Shown in pieces: positions 51,815 through 64,000 of a stretch of DNA of 64,000 bases (the stretch's first letter is position 1; each line of letters begins with the position of its first letter). The stretch lies in the NCBI GenBank assembly GCA_020853885.1, contig JADYXZ010000020.1:62001-126000 (forward strand), read 5' to 3'. This DNA comes from Bradyrhizobiaceae bacterium (GTDB lineage Bacteria; Pseudomonadota; Alphaproteobacteria; Rhizobiales; Xanthobacteraceae). Made by a program: the position numbers and the translations under genes. The notes beneath the pieces are model-generated. The model was not told the DNA's origin and did no database searches. It saw only the letters and a program-made list of their open reading frames with translations.

Positions 51815-52639
51815 ATGAGCATCAGCCTGAAGTGCATCCCATGCGGCTTCCTTGCGCTCGCCGCCGTCGCCGTTTCGGCTCCCGCCGCCGCCCAGCAGCC
51901 GCTCACCGAGGAGCGCTGCCCGCGGCTCGTGGCGCAGGAAACGCCCCGCGCGATCCCCGCGAGCCTGCGGCTCGCAGCGCTCAATCCCGGCGAGGTGAGC
52001 ATCACCTATATCGGCCATTCCACGTTCCTGATCGAAAGCGCGCGCGGGGTGCGGATCGCCACCGACTACAACGACTACGTCAGGCCGCGGGTCATCCCCG
52101 ACATCGCCACCATGAATCGTGCGCACTCCACCCATTACACGAACCATCCTGAGCCGGAGATCAGGCACGTGCTGCGCGGCTGGGGCCGCGAAGGCGAGCC
52201 CGCGCGCTACGACCTGCAGGTGGACGACGTCTGGGTGCGCAACGTCGTGACCAATATCCGCGACTGGGGCGGCGGCACCGCGCTGCACGGAAACTCGATC
52301 TTCGTATTCGAGACGGCGGGCGTCTGCATCGCGCATCTCGGTCATCTGCATCACACGCTCACGCCGCAGCACATCGAGGAGCTCGGGCGCATCGATGTGG
52401 TGATGGTGCCGGTCGACGGGACCATGACGCTCAACGTGGAGGGCATGGTCGAGGTGCTGAAGCAGATCCAGGCGCCGCTGGCGATCCCGATGCACATCTT
52501 CAGCCCGGGAACGCTCGAGCGCTTCCTCGAGGCGATGGGCTCGATCTACGAGGTGGAACGCAGCGCCGCCCCCACCGTCGTCCTCTCGCGGGACACGCTG
52601 CCGGCAAAGCCGAAAATGCTGGTTCTGCCGGGCCGTTGA
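51815..52639 (+). CDS. Secreted metallo-beta-lactamase-fold hydrolase (UlaG-like)
   Basis: The 274-residue protein has a signal peptide (FLALAAVAVSAPAAAQQ) and a metallo-beta-lactamase fold of the UlaG/L-ascorbate lactonase-like group: VSITYIGHSTFLIES, NRAHSTHYTNH in place of the HxHxDH motif, the later HLGHLHH and VPVDGTMT, and PMHIFSPG. Histidines that could bind metal are numerous, but the active site differs from the textbook HxHxDH. It is predicted to be periplasmic. The ATG at 51815 follows GCGGAGGCGCGG, a good ribosome-binding site. Substrate is unknown. It is divergent from the MoeB/ThiF-like gene. Confidence 0.83.
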   Translation: MSISLKCIPCGFLALAAVAVSAPAAAQQPLTEERCPRLVAQETPRAIPASLRLAALNPGEVSITYIGHSTFLIESARGVRIATDYNDYVRPRVIPDIATMNRAHSTHYTNHPEPEIRHVLRGWGREGEPARYDLQVDDVWVRNVVTNIRDWGGGTALHGNSIFVFETAGVCIAHLGHLHHTLTPQHIEELGRIDVVMVPVDGTMTLNVEGMVEVLKQIQAPLAIPMHIFSPGTLERFLEAMGSIYEVERSAAPTVVLSRDTLPAKPKMLVLPGR

Positions 52640-52690
52640 GGCGCCGATTACCCTGTCGAGACCCCGCGGCAAGAGAGTCTTTGGCTGCGG

Positions 52691-52727
52691 CCCGGAACAT
52701 TGCTACGTGTACTGTATAATTTCCGGG
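52691..52727. promoter_or_regulatory. Promoter-like TATAAT flanked by inverted CCCGGAA/TTCCGGG
   Basis: CCCGGAA (52691-52697) and TTCCGGG (52721-52727) are perfect 7-bp inverted repeats 23 bp apart. TATAAT (52715-52720) directly precedes the right arm. The site is 23 bp before the GTG of the methyltransferase gene, suggesting an operator embracing the promoter, although no clear -35 is seen. Confidence 0.45.
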
Positions 52728-52749
52728 ACCTTGAGGGAGCACGCCCGCC

Positions 52750-53898
52750 GTGAAACGCAGCGAAGAACGAATTCTGACCACCCATGTCGGCAGCCTGGTG
52801 CGGCCGGCGGCGCTGCTCGAGCTTTCCGCGAACGCGCGCGAGACCGGCGAGCGCGCGGAATACGAGGCGTACCTGACCAAGTCGGTCGCCGACGTGGTCG
52901 CGCGGCAAGCCAAGGCCGGCATCGACATCGTCAATGACGGCGAATTCGGTAAGCTCGGCTGGGCCAACTACATCCTCGACCGGCTGAGCGGCTTCGAGTT
53001 CCGGCCCGACAAGCTCTATCCCGCGACCTGGCTCGGGCGCGACCGCGTGCGCTTCCGCGACTTCATGGCGAAGGAATTTCCGCGCGGCGTCAGCGGATCG
53101 CCCGGCCACGCCTGCGTCGGCGAGATCCGCTACGAGGACCGGCAAAGCGTCCGGCGCGATCTTGCGAACCTGAAGGCCGCGGCCGCCAGGACCAAGGTGG
53201 AGGACGTGTTCTTCACCTCGGTCGCGCCGGCGAGCGTCGGCTACGACGCGGAGAACGAATACTACAAGAGCGAGCGCGACTATGTGTTCGCGATCGCCAA
53301 CGCGCTGCGCGAGGAATACCGCGCGGTGCACGAGGCCGGCGTCGTGCTGCAGGTGGACGACGCGGTGCTCGCCAACATGTACGACCATCTGGTACAGCAG
53401 AGCCCCGCGCGCTACCGCGAATGGGCGGAGCTCCGGGTCGACGCGCTGAACCACGCGCTCGAAGGCATCCCCGAAGACCGCATCCGCTATCACATCTGCT
53501 TCGGGAGCTGGCACGTCCCGCATGTCGCCGACGCCGAGCTGAAGGACATCGTCGATCTGATCCTGAAGGTGAAGGCCGGCGCCTACTCGATCGAGGCCGC
53601 AAACGTCCGCCACGAGCACGAGTGGCACGTGTGGGAGACGGTGAAGCTGCCGAAGGACAAAATCCTGATCCCCGGCGTCATCACCCATCACACGGTGACG
53701 GTCGAGCACCCGCAACTCGTCGCCGAGCGGATCGTCAACTTCGCGCGCCTGGTCGGGCGCGAGAACGTGATCGCCGGCACCGACTGCGGCTTCGCGCAGA
53801 TGGAGAGCATCCAGCGCGTGCATCCCTCGATCGTGTGGGCGAAATTCGAGAGCCTCGCCGAAGGCGCGCGGCTCGCGACGAAGGCGCTGTGGGGCTGA
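52750..53898 (+). CDS. Cobalamin-independent methionine synthase C-terminal-domain family (MetE-C-like) methyltransferase
   Basis: The 382-residue TIM-barrel protein belongs to the family of the zinc-binding catalytic half of MetE and related alkyl transferases. The likely zinc site is intact: His and Cys in RYHICFGSWH, Glu in SIEAANVRHE and Cys in AGTDCGFAQ. The N-terminal ILTTHVGSLVRP and GIDIVNDGEFGK are also typical of this short group. It lacks the N-terminal half of full-length MetE and so need not be a methionine synthase; methyl or alkyl transfer to or from a small thiol is the best inference. The start is GTG at 52750, with GAGGGAG 11 bases upstream. It precedes the TRAP transporter but is on the opposite strand. 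Confidence 0.85.
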   Translation: MKRSEERILTTHVGSLVRPAALLELSANARETGERAEYEAYLTKSVADVVARQAKAGIDIVNDGEFGKLGWANYILDRLSGFEFRPDKLYPATWLGRDRVRFRDFMAKEFPRGVSGSPGHACVGEIRYEDRQSVRRDLANLKAAAARTKVEDVFFTSVAPASVGYDAENEYYKSERDYVFAIANALREEYRAVHEAGVVLQVDDAVLANMYDHLVQQSPARYREWAELRVDALNHALEGIPEDRIRYHICFGSWHVPHVADAELKDIVDLILKVKAGAYSIEAANVRHEHEWHVWETVKLPKDKILIPGVITHHTVTVEHPQLVAERIVNFARLVGRENVIAGTDCGFAQMESIQRVHPSIVWAKFESLAEGARLATKALWG

Positions 53899-53913
53899 TC
53901 GGCCCGGCTCCCA

Positions 53914-54000
53914 ACCGCTCGTCCCCGCGAAAGCGGGGACCTAGGGCTAAGATTGAGTGAGTTAGCGGCCCTGGATTCCCGCTTGCGCGGGAATGAGCGG
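53914..54000. repeat. Composite inverted repeat (CCGCTCGTCCCCGC...GCGGGAATGAGCGG)
   Basis: Outer ends CCGCTC and GAGCGG are inverted. Inside, TCCCCGC-GAAA-GCGGGGA (53922-53939) and ATTCCCGCTTGCGCGGGAAT (53975-53994) form two hairpins joined by CCTAGGG/CCCTGGA-type arms. It lies between the convergent methyltransferase and TRAP genes. A half unit recurs at 57091. Confidence 0.75.
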
Positions 54001-54013
54001 AGAACTGAAAGCA

Positions 54014-55333
54014 CTAACCAAGGATCGCGATGCTGAGCTCTGGATAGGCGATCAGCGCAATCAGCACGAACAGCATGATCAACGCGAACGGAGCGGCACC
54101 GATGAAGACGTCGTTGAGCGAGATGTCGCTCCGCTCCAGCGTCTGCTTGATGACGAAGCAGGAGATTCCGAAGGGCGGCGTCAGCAGGCCGATCTCCGCA
54201 CCCACGACGGTGACGATGCCGAACCAGACGAGGCTCTCACCCGAGGATTCCATCGCCTTCAGAAAGAGCGGTGCGCAGATCAGGATGATCGACGACGTGT
54301 CGATGATCGTGCCGAGGAACAACAGCAGCACCACATAGAGCGTCATCATCGCCGCAAAGCTGAGATCGGCATGCGCGAGCCAGTCGCTGAATTGCGACGG
54401 CAGGCCGGCAATGCCGAGCATGCGGCTGTACATGGTCGCGGCCATGATCAGAAACATGATCGCGGCCGTCACGTGTCCCGTATCGACCAGAACTTCCTTG
54501 AAGGTCTGGAACGTCATTCGCCGCTTCAGCAGCGCGATGAGGAAGGCGACGAAGGCGCCGGCCGCGCCCGCCTCCGAGGCGGTCACCACGCCGGTGTAGA
54601 TGCCGCCCAGCACGATCAGGATCAGCAGCGTCAGCGGGGCAAGTTTCCCCGCGATCTCGCCGAGCGGCATGGTGGTCTGGCCGTCCTCCGGCGCCGCCAG
54701 CGCGTCCCGGCCGACAAAGCCGGGGACGAAATAGCTCATGGCCAGAATCTCGACGATGAAGGCGGCCGAGAGCAACAGGCCCGGCACGACGCCGGCGAGG
54801 AACATGTCGCCGACGGACTGCTCGGCCACGAACGCATAGATGATCAGCATGACGCTCGGCGGGATCAGCATGCCGAGCACGGAGCTGCCGGCGACCACGC
54901 CGACGGCGAAGCGCTTGCCGTAATCGTAGCGGATCATCTCCGGCACGGAGACGCGCGTGAAGACCGAAGCCGAGGCGATCGACGATCCGGTCACCGCGGC
55001 GAACGCGGCGTTCGCCGCGACGGTGGCGATGCCCAGTCCGCCGCGCAGCCGGCGGAAAAGTTGATGCGCGACGGCGTAGATGTCCGTGCCGATGCCGGCC
55101 TTCCCGACGATGAAGCCCATCAGCACGAAGGTCGGAATGCTCGCGAAATCGTAGGACTTGATGGAGTCGTTGACCGCCAAAGTCATCATGCGCGTGGCGA
55201 TCGTGACATCGCCGCGCAGGAGCCACACGCCGACGAAGGAAACGATGCTGAGCGTGATCGCGACGTAAGAGCCGCAATAGATCAGGATCACGATCAGCAC
55301 GACGGAAGCGATGCCGACGACCAGGGGATCCAT
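54014..55333 (-). CDS. TRAP transporter large permease subunit (DctM family)
   Basis: The 439-residue integral membrane protein has about 11-12 hydrophobic segments and the DctM-type signatures FVLMGFIVGKAGIG, TGSSIASASVFTRVS and GMLIPPSVMLIIYAFV. It would couple sodium or proton movement to solute import together with the DctQ and DctP subunits encoded just upstream. The start at 55333 follows a ribosome-binding-like AATAGGTC in the end of dctQ, with only a 3-bp gap. The transported acid cannot be read from sequence. Confidence 0.92.
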   Translation of the reverse strand: MDPLVVGIASVVLIVILIYCGSYVAITLSIVSFVGVWLLRGDVTIATRMMTLAVNDSIKSYDFASIPTFVLMGFIVGKAGIGTDIYAVAHQLFRRLRGGLGIATVAANAAFAAVTGSSIASASVFTRVSVPEMIRYDYGKRFAVGVVAGSSVLGMLIPPSVMLIIYAFVAEQSVGDMFLAGVVPGLLLSAAFIVEILAMSYFVPGFVGRDALAAPEDGQTTMPLGEIAGKLAPLTLLILIVLGGIYTGVVTASEAGAAGAFVAFLIALLKRRMTFQTFKEVLVDTGHVTAAIMFLIMAATMYSRMLGIAGLPSQFSDWLAHADLSFAAMMTLYVVLLLFLGTIIDTSSIILICAPLFLKAMESSGESLVWFGIVTVVGAEIGLLTPPFGISCFVIKQTLERSDISLNDVFIGAAPFALIMLFVLIALIAYPELSIAILG

Positions 55334-55336
55334 GAC

Positions 55337-55891
55337 CTATTCGATTCCGCGTTCCTGTTGCCCGGCCGCCTCGACGATGCGCGGCCGCCGCCAGACGCGA
55401 TAGGCGCAGACCAGAAAGCAGAGCAGTGCGGCGATGGCGCCGACAACGACGACCGCCTTCACCGGCCAGTCGGGAAAGGTGAAGACACCGCGGATGCCGA
55501 TGTAGTAGCCGCGCGCATAAGACTGGAGCAGGAGCGGAATGGTGCCGACGGCGATCAGCGCCATCACGACCGCGCCGAGAAGCTCGAACCCCGCGACGAT
55601 GGCTCGGCCGAAGGCCGCCCCGCCCGCGAGCTGCGCCAGGAACGAGTCGGAGCGGGTCAGCTTGCCGAGGCGGATCGTGTCGGCGAGCTGACAGAAGACG
55701 ATCACCGCGAGGGAAACCGCGACGACCTCGATCATCCCGGCGATCGGCTGGTTGAACAGGGTGCGGCCGAGGGCATCGCAGACGATCAATACGACGAGCA
55801 GCAGCACGCAGAAGGTCCCGACCGCGTTCATCGCGACGACGACACGGTCGAGCCAGCTCGGGCCTGATGACGGTTCCGGTTGGGGATTCAC
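55337..55891 (-). CDS. TRAP transporter small permease subunit (DctQ family)
   Basis: The 184-residue protein has four membrane helices (the first VVVAMNAVGTFCVLLLVVLIV and the last VVVVGAIAALLCFLVCAYRV) and DALGRTLFNQPIAG in the first loop, as in DctQ proteins. The frame extends upstream to 55993 and would overlap dctP; the GTG at 55891 gives the usual length and a 58-bp gap to dctP, but has no strong ribosome-binding site. It is encoded between the binding protein and large permease genes, the standard order. Confidence 0.85.
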   Translation of the reverse strand: MNPQPEPSSGPSWLDRVVVAMNAVGTFCVLLLVVLIVCDALGRTLFNQPIAGMIEVVAVSLAVIVFCQLADTIRLGKLTRSDSFLAQLAGGAAFGRAIVAGFELLGAVVMALIAVGTIPLLLQSYARGYYIGIRGVFTFPDWPVKAVVVVGAIAALLCFLVCAYRVWRRPRIVEAAGQQERGIE

Positions 55892-55949
55892 GGGAGAATG
55901 CCGCAGCAGGATGCGCCGGCCGCGGGTCCGCCCGCGGCCGGCCTTCGGA

Positions 55950-57026
55950 TCATTCCTTGTCCCAGTCGCGCAGCGGTTTTCCGCCGGCGGCACGGATCTC
56001 GTTCATGAAGGCGCTGAGGAACGCCGTGCCGGGCAGGCCCGCCTTGTCGGCGTTCGCGGCCCATTCCTTGCCGAGGCTCGGGAGCTTCTTCGCCCATTCG
56101 CGGCGCTCGGCATCGGAGACCTCAACGACCTTGCCGCCGCCGGCCGTGTAGGCCTTGAGCGAGGATGCGCCGAGCTCGCTGGCGAGCTTGCCGAGCCGGT
56201 CGCGATAGGCGATCGCCACTTCCTTCAGCACGGTCTGCACCTCGGGCGGGAGCTTTGCCCAGGTGTTCGCGTTCACGGTGAGCGACTTGTTCACCGCCGT
56301 GCCGAAGCCGACCTTGATGTAATAGGGCGCAACTTCCTGCAGCTTGAAGGACGCAGCGCCCTCGACCCACATGACGCAACCTTCGGTCACGCCGGTCTTG
56401 ATGTTGTTGTAGTAGTCGGCGAGGCTGCCGCGCACGCCGACCGCGCCCACCGGATCGAGAAAACGCATGTTGGCGCCAGCGGCATTGATGCGCACGCCCT
56501 TGAGATCGGCGGCGGATTTCACCTCGCGGCGGGTGAAGATGTCGTAGCTGTCGATCGTCGAGTAGTTGGTCAGCAGAACCTGATTGAGCTTCTCGAACTG
56601 CTTGCGGAACTCCGGCACCTTGTTCGCAAGCTCATCCATCACCTTGCCGACCAACTGCGGGTCGGAGCTCGTGAACGGCAGATTGTAGGGAAGGTTGTTC
56701 AGCGGCAGCTTGTCCTCGTGGAACGGGATCGTGATGATCCCGATGTCGCCGAGGCCCTGCTCCATCGCGTCGATGACGCCGGTCGGCTTGGCGATCTGGC
56801 CGGACCATGCCTGCGTCCAGTTGATCTTGTACTTGCCGGAGGCGGCGAGGCGCTTGTCGACCTCGGGAATATAGAACTCGATGAATTCCTTCACCCACAA
56901 GGCGCGCGGCGGATAGCCGTCGATCGCCGTGAGATTGATGGTCTGTTGCGCAAGTGCTGCGAACGGAACCGTGGCCAGCGTCGCGCCGACAACAATCGCG
57001 CCCATCATGCGGTGGAGCCGAAGCAT
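55950..57026 (-). CDS. TRAP transporter substrate-binding protein (DctP family)
   Basis: The 358-residue periplasmic protein has a signal peptide (LHRMMGAIVVGATLATVPFAALAQQ) and the DctP fold, with ...DLKGVRINAAGANM, the arginine-containing segment that normally binds the substrate carboxylate, and QEVAPYYIKVGF. The ATG at 57026 follows GGGGAGGACAAGC with ideal spacing; an ATG 15 bases upstream is less likely. First gene of the dctP-dctQ-dctM operon. The substrate is unknown; the family imports C4-dicarboxylates, keto acids, sugar acids or aromatic acids. Confidence 0.9.
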   Translation of the reverse strand: MLRLHRMMGAIVVGATLATVPFAALAQQTINLTAIDGYPPRALWVKEFIEFYIPEVDKRLAASGKYKINWTQAWSGQIAKPTGVIDAMEQGLGDIGIITIPFHEDKLPLNNLPYNLPFTSSDPQLVGKVMDELANKVPEFRKQFEKLNQVLLTNYSTIDSYDIFTRREVKSAADLKGVRINAAGANMRFLDPVGAVGVRGSLADYYNNIKTGVTEGCVMWVEGAASFKLQEVAPYYIKVGFGTAVNKSLTVNANTWAKLPPEVQTVLKEVAIAYRDRLGKLASELGASSLKAYTAGGGKVVEVSDAERREWAKKLPSLGKEWAANADKAGLPGTAFLSAFMNEIRAAGGKPLRDWDKE

Positions 57027-57090
57027 GCTTGTCCTCCCCATCGTTCTTATACCGCCATCTTCGCGGATAATCGTGGGGAGTCAAACCATG

Positions 57091-57108
57091 TCCCCGCGCG
57101 AGCGGGGA
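57091..57108. repeat. TCCCCGC-N4-GCGGGGA half unit
   Basis: TCCCCGCGCGAGCGGGGA matches the left hairpin of the composite repeat at 53914-54000. It is upstream of dctP, so the TRAP operon has a copy on each side. Confidence 0.6.
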
Positions 57109-57146
57109 CTGACCGGGCAAGGACGGCCGTTTTCGGAATTTCTGCT

Positions 57147-57165
57147 GCGGCGCAATCAGCGCCGC
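57147..57165 (-). terminator. GC-rich hairpin after gyrB (possible terminator)
   Basis: GCGGCGC (57147-57153) pairs with GCGCCGC (57159-57165) 8 bp beyond the gyrB stop. No T-run follows directly on the minus strand, so Rho-independent function is uncertain. Confidence 0.35.
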
Positions 57166-57173
57166 GGCGGCGG

Positions 57174-60986
<3,813 letters not shown>

Positions 60987-60990
<4 letters not shown>

Positions 60991-62102
60991 ACGCGCATCG
61001 GCATCAGCACATAGAGCGCGCCGGATGCCTCGCTGTCCTCAAGGAGCGTGGGCGAGCCCGGATCGGCGAGCTTCAACGTCGCCTTCTCGCCTTCGATCTG
61101 GCTCGTGATGTCGAGGAGGTAGCGGCTGTTGAAGCCGATATCGAGGGCGTCAGCGCCGTACTCGACCTCGAGCTCCTCAGTGGCGTTGCCGGAATCCGGG
61201 TTGGTCACGGTGAGCGTGAGCTTGCCGTTGGCGAGCGAGAGCTTCACCGCGCGGCCGCGCTCGCTCGAGATCGTCGACACGCGATCGACGGCCGAGGCAA
61301 ACTCCGCCTTGTCGACCACCATGATCTTGTCGTTGCCGAGCGGGATCACACGGCCGTAGTCGGGGAAGGTGCCGTCGATCAGCTTCGAGGTGAGCACGAC
61401 CGGACCGAGCGAGAAGCGGATCTTCGCCGGCGAAAGCTCGATCTCGACTTCCTCGCCCGCGTCTTCCAGCAGCCGCTGCACCTCGGCGACGGTCTTGCGC
61501 GGGATGATGACGCCCGGCATGCCGGCCGTGCCCTTCGGCGCGGGAACTTCGGCTTGCGCGAGCCGATGGCCGTCGGTCGCGACCGCCCGCAACTTCGGCG
61601 TCTTGCCGTCGACCAGGTGCAGATAGATGCCGTTCAGGTAGTAGCGGGTCTCTTCGGTCGAGATCGCGAACTGCGTCTTGTTGATGAGCCGCTTCAGATC
61701 GCTTGCCGCAAGCTTGAAGCGGTGCGGCAGGTCGCCCGCCGCGAGGTCGGGGAAGTCGGTTTCGGGCAGCGCCTGCAGCGTGAAGCGCGAGCGGCCGGCA
61801 CGCACCTGCAGGGAGCTGCGATCGCTGCCGGACTGCAGCTCGACCTGGGCGCCCTCGGGGAGCTTGCGCACGATGTCGTAGAACATGTGCGCGGGAACGG
61901 TGGTGGCCGCGCCCTGTTTCACCTCGGCCGGTACCGTTTCGACGATCTCGAGGTCGAGGTCGGTCGCCTTCAATTCGATGCCGTTCTTGCCGGCGCGCAC
62001 GAGCACGTTGGCCAGGATCGGGATCGTGTTGCGGCGTTCCACGACGCGATGCACGTGGGCGAGCGCCTTGACGAGTTCGGCGCGCTCGAGGGTCACCTTC
62101 AT
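60987..62102 (-). CDS. dnaN: DNA polymerase III subunit beta (sliding clamp)
   Basis: The clamp tethers DNA polymerase III to DNA. The 371-residue protein begins MKVTLERAELVKALAHVHRV and continues RRNTIPILANVLVRA, and has the three-domain clamp fold with the conserved GHRLAQAEVP and the C-terminal VLMPMRV. Length matches the family. The start at 62102 is followed by the standard dnaA-dnaN order; recF overlaps its stop. Confidence 0.97.
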
Positions 62103-62142
62103 AGTCGTTCAATCCGGACTGGAATCTTGCCAAACCACATAG

Positions 62143-62168
62143 AAAAGGCCCGGCGGGAGCGCCGGGCC
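62143..62168 (-). terminator. Rho-independent terminator of dnaA
   Basis: Read on the minus strand, GGCCCGGC (62168-62161) pairs with GCCGGGCC (62154-62147) and is followed by TTTTCT. It lies about 58 bp after the dnaA stop, so dnaN probably has its own promoter or is transcribed by read-through. Confidence 0.75.
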
Positions 62169-62225
62169 GAAGACTTTGACGGCTCGGCCCGGAATCTGCA
62201 AGCCGCCCGACGCCGTTGCTGCCGC

Positions 62226-63686
62226 TCACTCCTGCAGCAGGCGCTTCAGCGCGTCGATTTCGTCCGCGAGCCCCTTGTCGCCCTGCACGAGGCCCTCGAT
62301 CTTGCGGACGGCGTGCAGGACCGTGGTGTGGTCGCGGCCGCCGAAGCGCCGGCCGATCTCCGGCAGCGAGCGCAAGGTGAGGGTCTTCGCGAGGTACATG
62401 GCGATCTGCCGGGGCCGCACGACATTGGCGGTCCGCCGGGAGGACAGGAGGTCCGCCCGCGAGACGCCGTAGTGCTTGGCGACGATGCGGAGGATGTCCT
62501 CGACGCGGATGCGGCGCGGGTCGGCGGGGCGGATCAGGTCGCGGATCACCTCGTCGGCCATCTCCACGGTGACCGGCCGGCCGCTGAGCTGGTTGTGGGC
62601 GAGCAGCCGGTTGACGGCACCATCGAGATCGCGGCCGTTCTGGGTGACCTGCTGGGAGACGTATTGCAGCACCGCATCCGGCACCTCGAAGCCGGGATGC
62701 TGGGCTTGCAGCGTGGCGACGCGCGTCTCCAGGATGCGCTGGCGCAGCTCGACCTCCGGCGGGGCGACCTCGACCACGAGGCCGGCGGCAAGCCGGGAAC
62801 GCACCCGCTCCTCCAGGCTCTCCAGCTCGACCGGCGTGCGGTCGGCGGCAATGACCACCTGCCGGCCGGCATCGATCAGCGCATTCAGCGTATGGCAGAA
62901 TTCGAGCTGGACTTTCGGTCCTTGCATGAACTGCAGGTCGTCGATGACGAGGACCTCGATCCCGCGCAGCGCTTCCTTGAAGGCGATCGCCGATTGGCTT
63001 TTGAGCGCGGCGACGAAGCCGTACATGAACTTCTCGGCGGTGAGATACATCATGCGCCGGCCGGACGCCTGACCCGCCCAGACGATCGCCTGCAGGAGAT
63101 GGGTCTTGCCGAGACCCACCGCAGCATGGGTGTAGAGCGGGTTGAAGCGGGCGCCGGTGCCGGGCTCGGCCTCGCCCACCTGACGCGCCGCCGCGTGCGC
63201 GAGCGCATTGGAACGGCCGACCAGGAAGGTCTCGAAGGTGAAGCGCGGGTCGAGCGGCGATCCGCCCGATCCCTGGCGGACGGAGTCGCCGGCGCTGACA
63301 ACCACCGGCATGCGCGGCGGCGCGCCCGCCGGACGCTCAAGCGCCGGCGCCGCGGTATCCGGGCGGGCCGGTTTCTGCTCGCCGCCGGACACCCGCAACA
63401 GGGTGGTGCGGACGGCAAGATCGATCCGCCGCATCTCCTCGAACTCGTCGCGCGCGAGCGTAAGCAGCCGCTCGCCATAGTGCGACTGAATCCAGTTGCG
63501 CAGGAAACGCGTGGGCACCGACAGGCGCAGGCAGTCGCCCACGCGGCCTTCGAAGGCGATGCTGGTGAACCAGCTCGAATAGACGTCCTCGCCGACCTCC
63601 GCCCGAAGGCGCCGGCATACGCGATCCCAACGGATCGCATCGTTGTCGGGCGGCTCTCGTTTTGGATCCTGCTTAGGAGCAGCCAT
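62226..63686 (-). CDS. dnaA: Chromosomal replication initiator protein DnaA
   Basis: DnaA is the AAA+ initiator that unwinds oriC. The 486-residue protein has domain I ([20 protein letters not shown]), a variable Pro/Ala-rich domain II (residues about 100-150), the AAA+ domain with Walker [15 protein letters not shown], where Ala replaces the first Gly, Walker [11 protein letters not shown] and sensor regions, and domain IV with the DNA-binding signature [15 protein letters not shown]. The ATG at 63686 follows GGAGTCCGCA. No cluster of DnaA boxes (TTATNCACA) was seen within the 300 bp to the right edge. Confidence 0.97.
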   Translation of the reverse strand: MAAPKQDPKREPPDNDAIRWDRVCRRLRAEVGEDVYSSWFTSIAFEGRVGDCLRLSVPTRFLRNWIQSHYGERLLTLARDEFEEMRRIDLAVRTTLLRVSGGEQKPARPDTAAPALERPAGAPPRMPVVVSAGDSVRQGSGGSPLDPRFTFETFLVGRSNALAHAAARQVGEAEPGTGARFNPLYTHAAVGLGKTHLLQAIVWAGQASGRRMMYLTAEKFMYGFVAALKSQSAIAFKEALRGIEVLVIDDLQFMQGPKVQLEFCHTLNALIDAGRQVVIAADRTPVELESLEERVRSRLAAGLVVEVAPPEVELRQRILETRVATLQAQHPGFEVPDAVLQYVSQQVTQNGRDLDGAVNRLLAHNQLSGRPVTVEMADEVIRDLIRPADPRRIRVEDILRIVAKHYGVSRADLLSSRRTANVVRPRQIAMYLAKTLTLRSLPEIGRRFGGRDHTTVLHAVRKIEGLVQGDKGLADEIDALKRLLQE

Positions 63687-64000
63687 TGCGGACTCCGATT
63701 GCGGGACTCGGCCATTGCCGAGATTCCCCGGCGCTCAAAGCGCCCAAGTCTGAATTACAAGGAAAAGCGAACGCTACGCTTGGATCGACGGCTAGCGACT
63801 GTCCGGCTCCGTGGAGCGTCCGCCGCACCGCTCAGCCGGCGATCGCTGCTCCGGGTTCGCCGTACTGATAGCCGAGCGCGATCTCGCGTCTGTCGTTCTT
63901 TGCCGGAGGCCGGACTTCCAACGGAAATGCCTGGCCTCGTCTTGTCCGCTCCAATTCATGACCGCCCCGCTCACCGTCCGGTCACGCCGGACGGTGTCCA
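63687..64000. other. 314 bp upstream of dnaA to the window edge
   Basis: No gene is firmly supported. The segment next to dnaA should contain its promoter. A 10-bp perfect inverted repeat CACCGTCCGG/CCGGACGGTG (63972-63981 and 63987-63996) lies near the edge and could belong to an extragenic repeat or to the end of an off-window gene. rpsT, which often lies upstream of dnaA in alphaproteobacteria, is not visible. Confidence 0.5.

Noticed and set aside
53993-55867. A 624-codon highly charged plus-strand frame opposite dctM and dctQ
   Set aside because: It is Asp/His/Arg-rich because it reads antisense to membrane helices; DctM and DctQ are certain.
63832-63954. A 40-codon minus-strand frame upstream of dnaA starting at TTG
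   Set aside because: Codons look plausible, but there is no ATG, no ribosome-binding site and no recognised family. It could be real; ribosome profiling or conservation would decide.
63687-64000. A replication origin next to dnaA
   Set aside because: No cluster of DnaA boxes and no AT-rich unwinding element was seen. In many alphaproteobacteria oriC is not beside dnaA.

Overview
The window is about 64 kb of high-GC DNA from an alphaproteobacterial chromosome, most likely order Hyphomicrobiales (Rhizobiales) near the Bradyrhizobium/Xanthobacteraceae group. The evidence is gene order and content: an Irr regulator with a heme motif divergent from fabA-fabB-fabI, a Fur/Mur-type regulator lacking the CxxC zinc site, a YlxR-L7Ae fusion between nusA and infB, a DUF2336 pair, a bifunctional malic enzyme, and several families of rhizobial REP-like palindromes. 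It is mainly conserved housekeeping chromosome with small accessory inserts. No phage, insertion sequence, CRISPR array, rRNA or tRNA was recognised.

Layout. 1-5386: the 3'-truncated end of a penicillin-binding protein 1A gene, a 605-bp repeat-filled gap, and glnD. 5608-10490: an accessory block with a sulfonate/nitrate-type ABC importer, an OsmC protein, an unusual winged-helix/alpha-beta hydrolase fusion and a small protein. 10685-27761: mutS, maeB, a PfkB adenosine kinase, trpS, usp, nfuA, tsaB-rimI-fur-plsC, then miaB-phoH-ybeY-corC-lnt with start/stop overlaps. 27931-31426: an XRE regulator, trmB and two tandem DUF2336 genes. 31580-41488: the transcription/translation operon rimP-nusA-ylxR-infB-rbfA-truB, then rpsO and pnp. 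41610-45445: a candidate cAMP module made of a consensus CRP half-site palindrome, a small DUF1127-like gene, a Crp-family regulator with E. coli-like DNA-contact residues, and two tandem membrane adenylate cyclases. 45566-49058: fabI, fabB and fabA opposite irr. 49133-52639: an SH3 protein, a D-2-hydroxyacid dehydrogenase, a MoeB/ThiF-like protein and a secreted metallo-beta-lactamase-fold protein. 52750-57026: a MetE-C-like methyltransferase and a TRAP transporter, the latter bracketed by related palindromes. 57174-63686: gyrB, recF, dnaN, dnaA, reading leftwards from the right edge.

The genes combine into recognisable programmes: replication initiation and gyrase (dnaA-dnaN-recF-gyrB), envelope growth (PBP1A, Lnt, PlsC, FabI/B/A), nitrogen signalling (GlnD), metal and iron control (Fur/Mur, Irr), tRNA and ribosome maturation (TrpS, TsaB, MiaB, YbeY, TrmB, RimP, RbfA, TruB) and RNA turnover (Pnp). 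The strongest candidate for a new system is the Crp/adenylate-cyclase cluster. Other items worth a second look are tandem 33-bp repeats extending the MutS N-terminus, the regulator-hydrolase fusion, and the absence of metK and murJ from positions where related genomes usually carry them.
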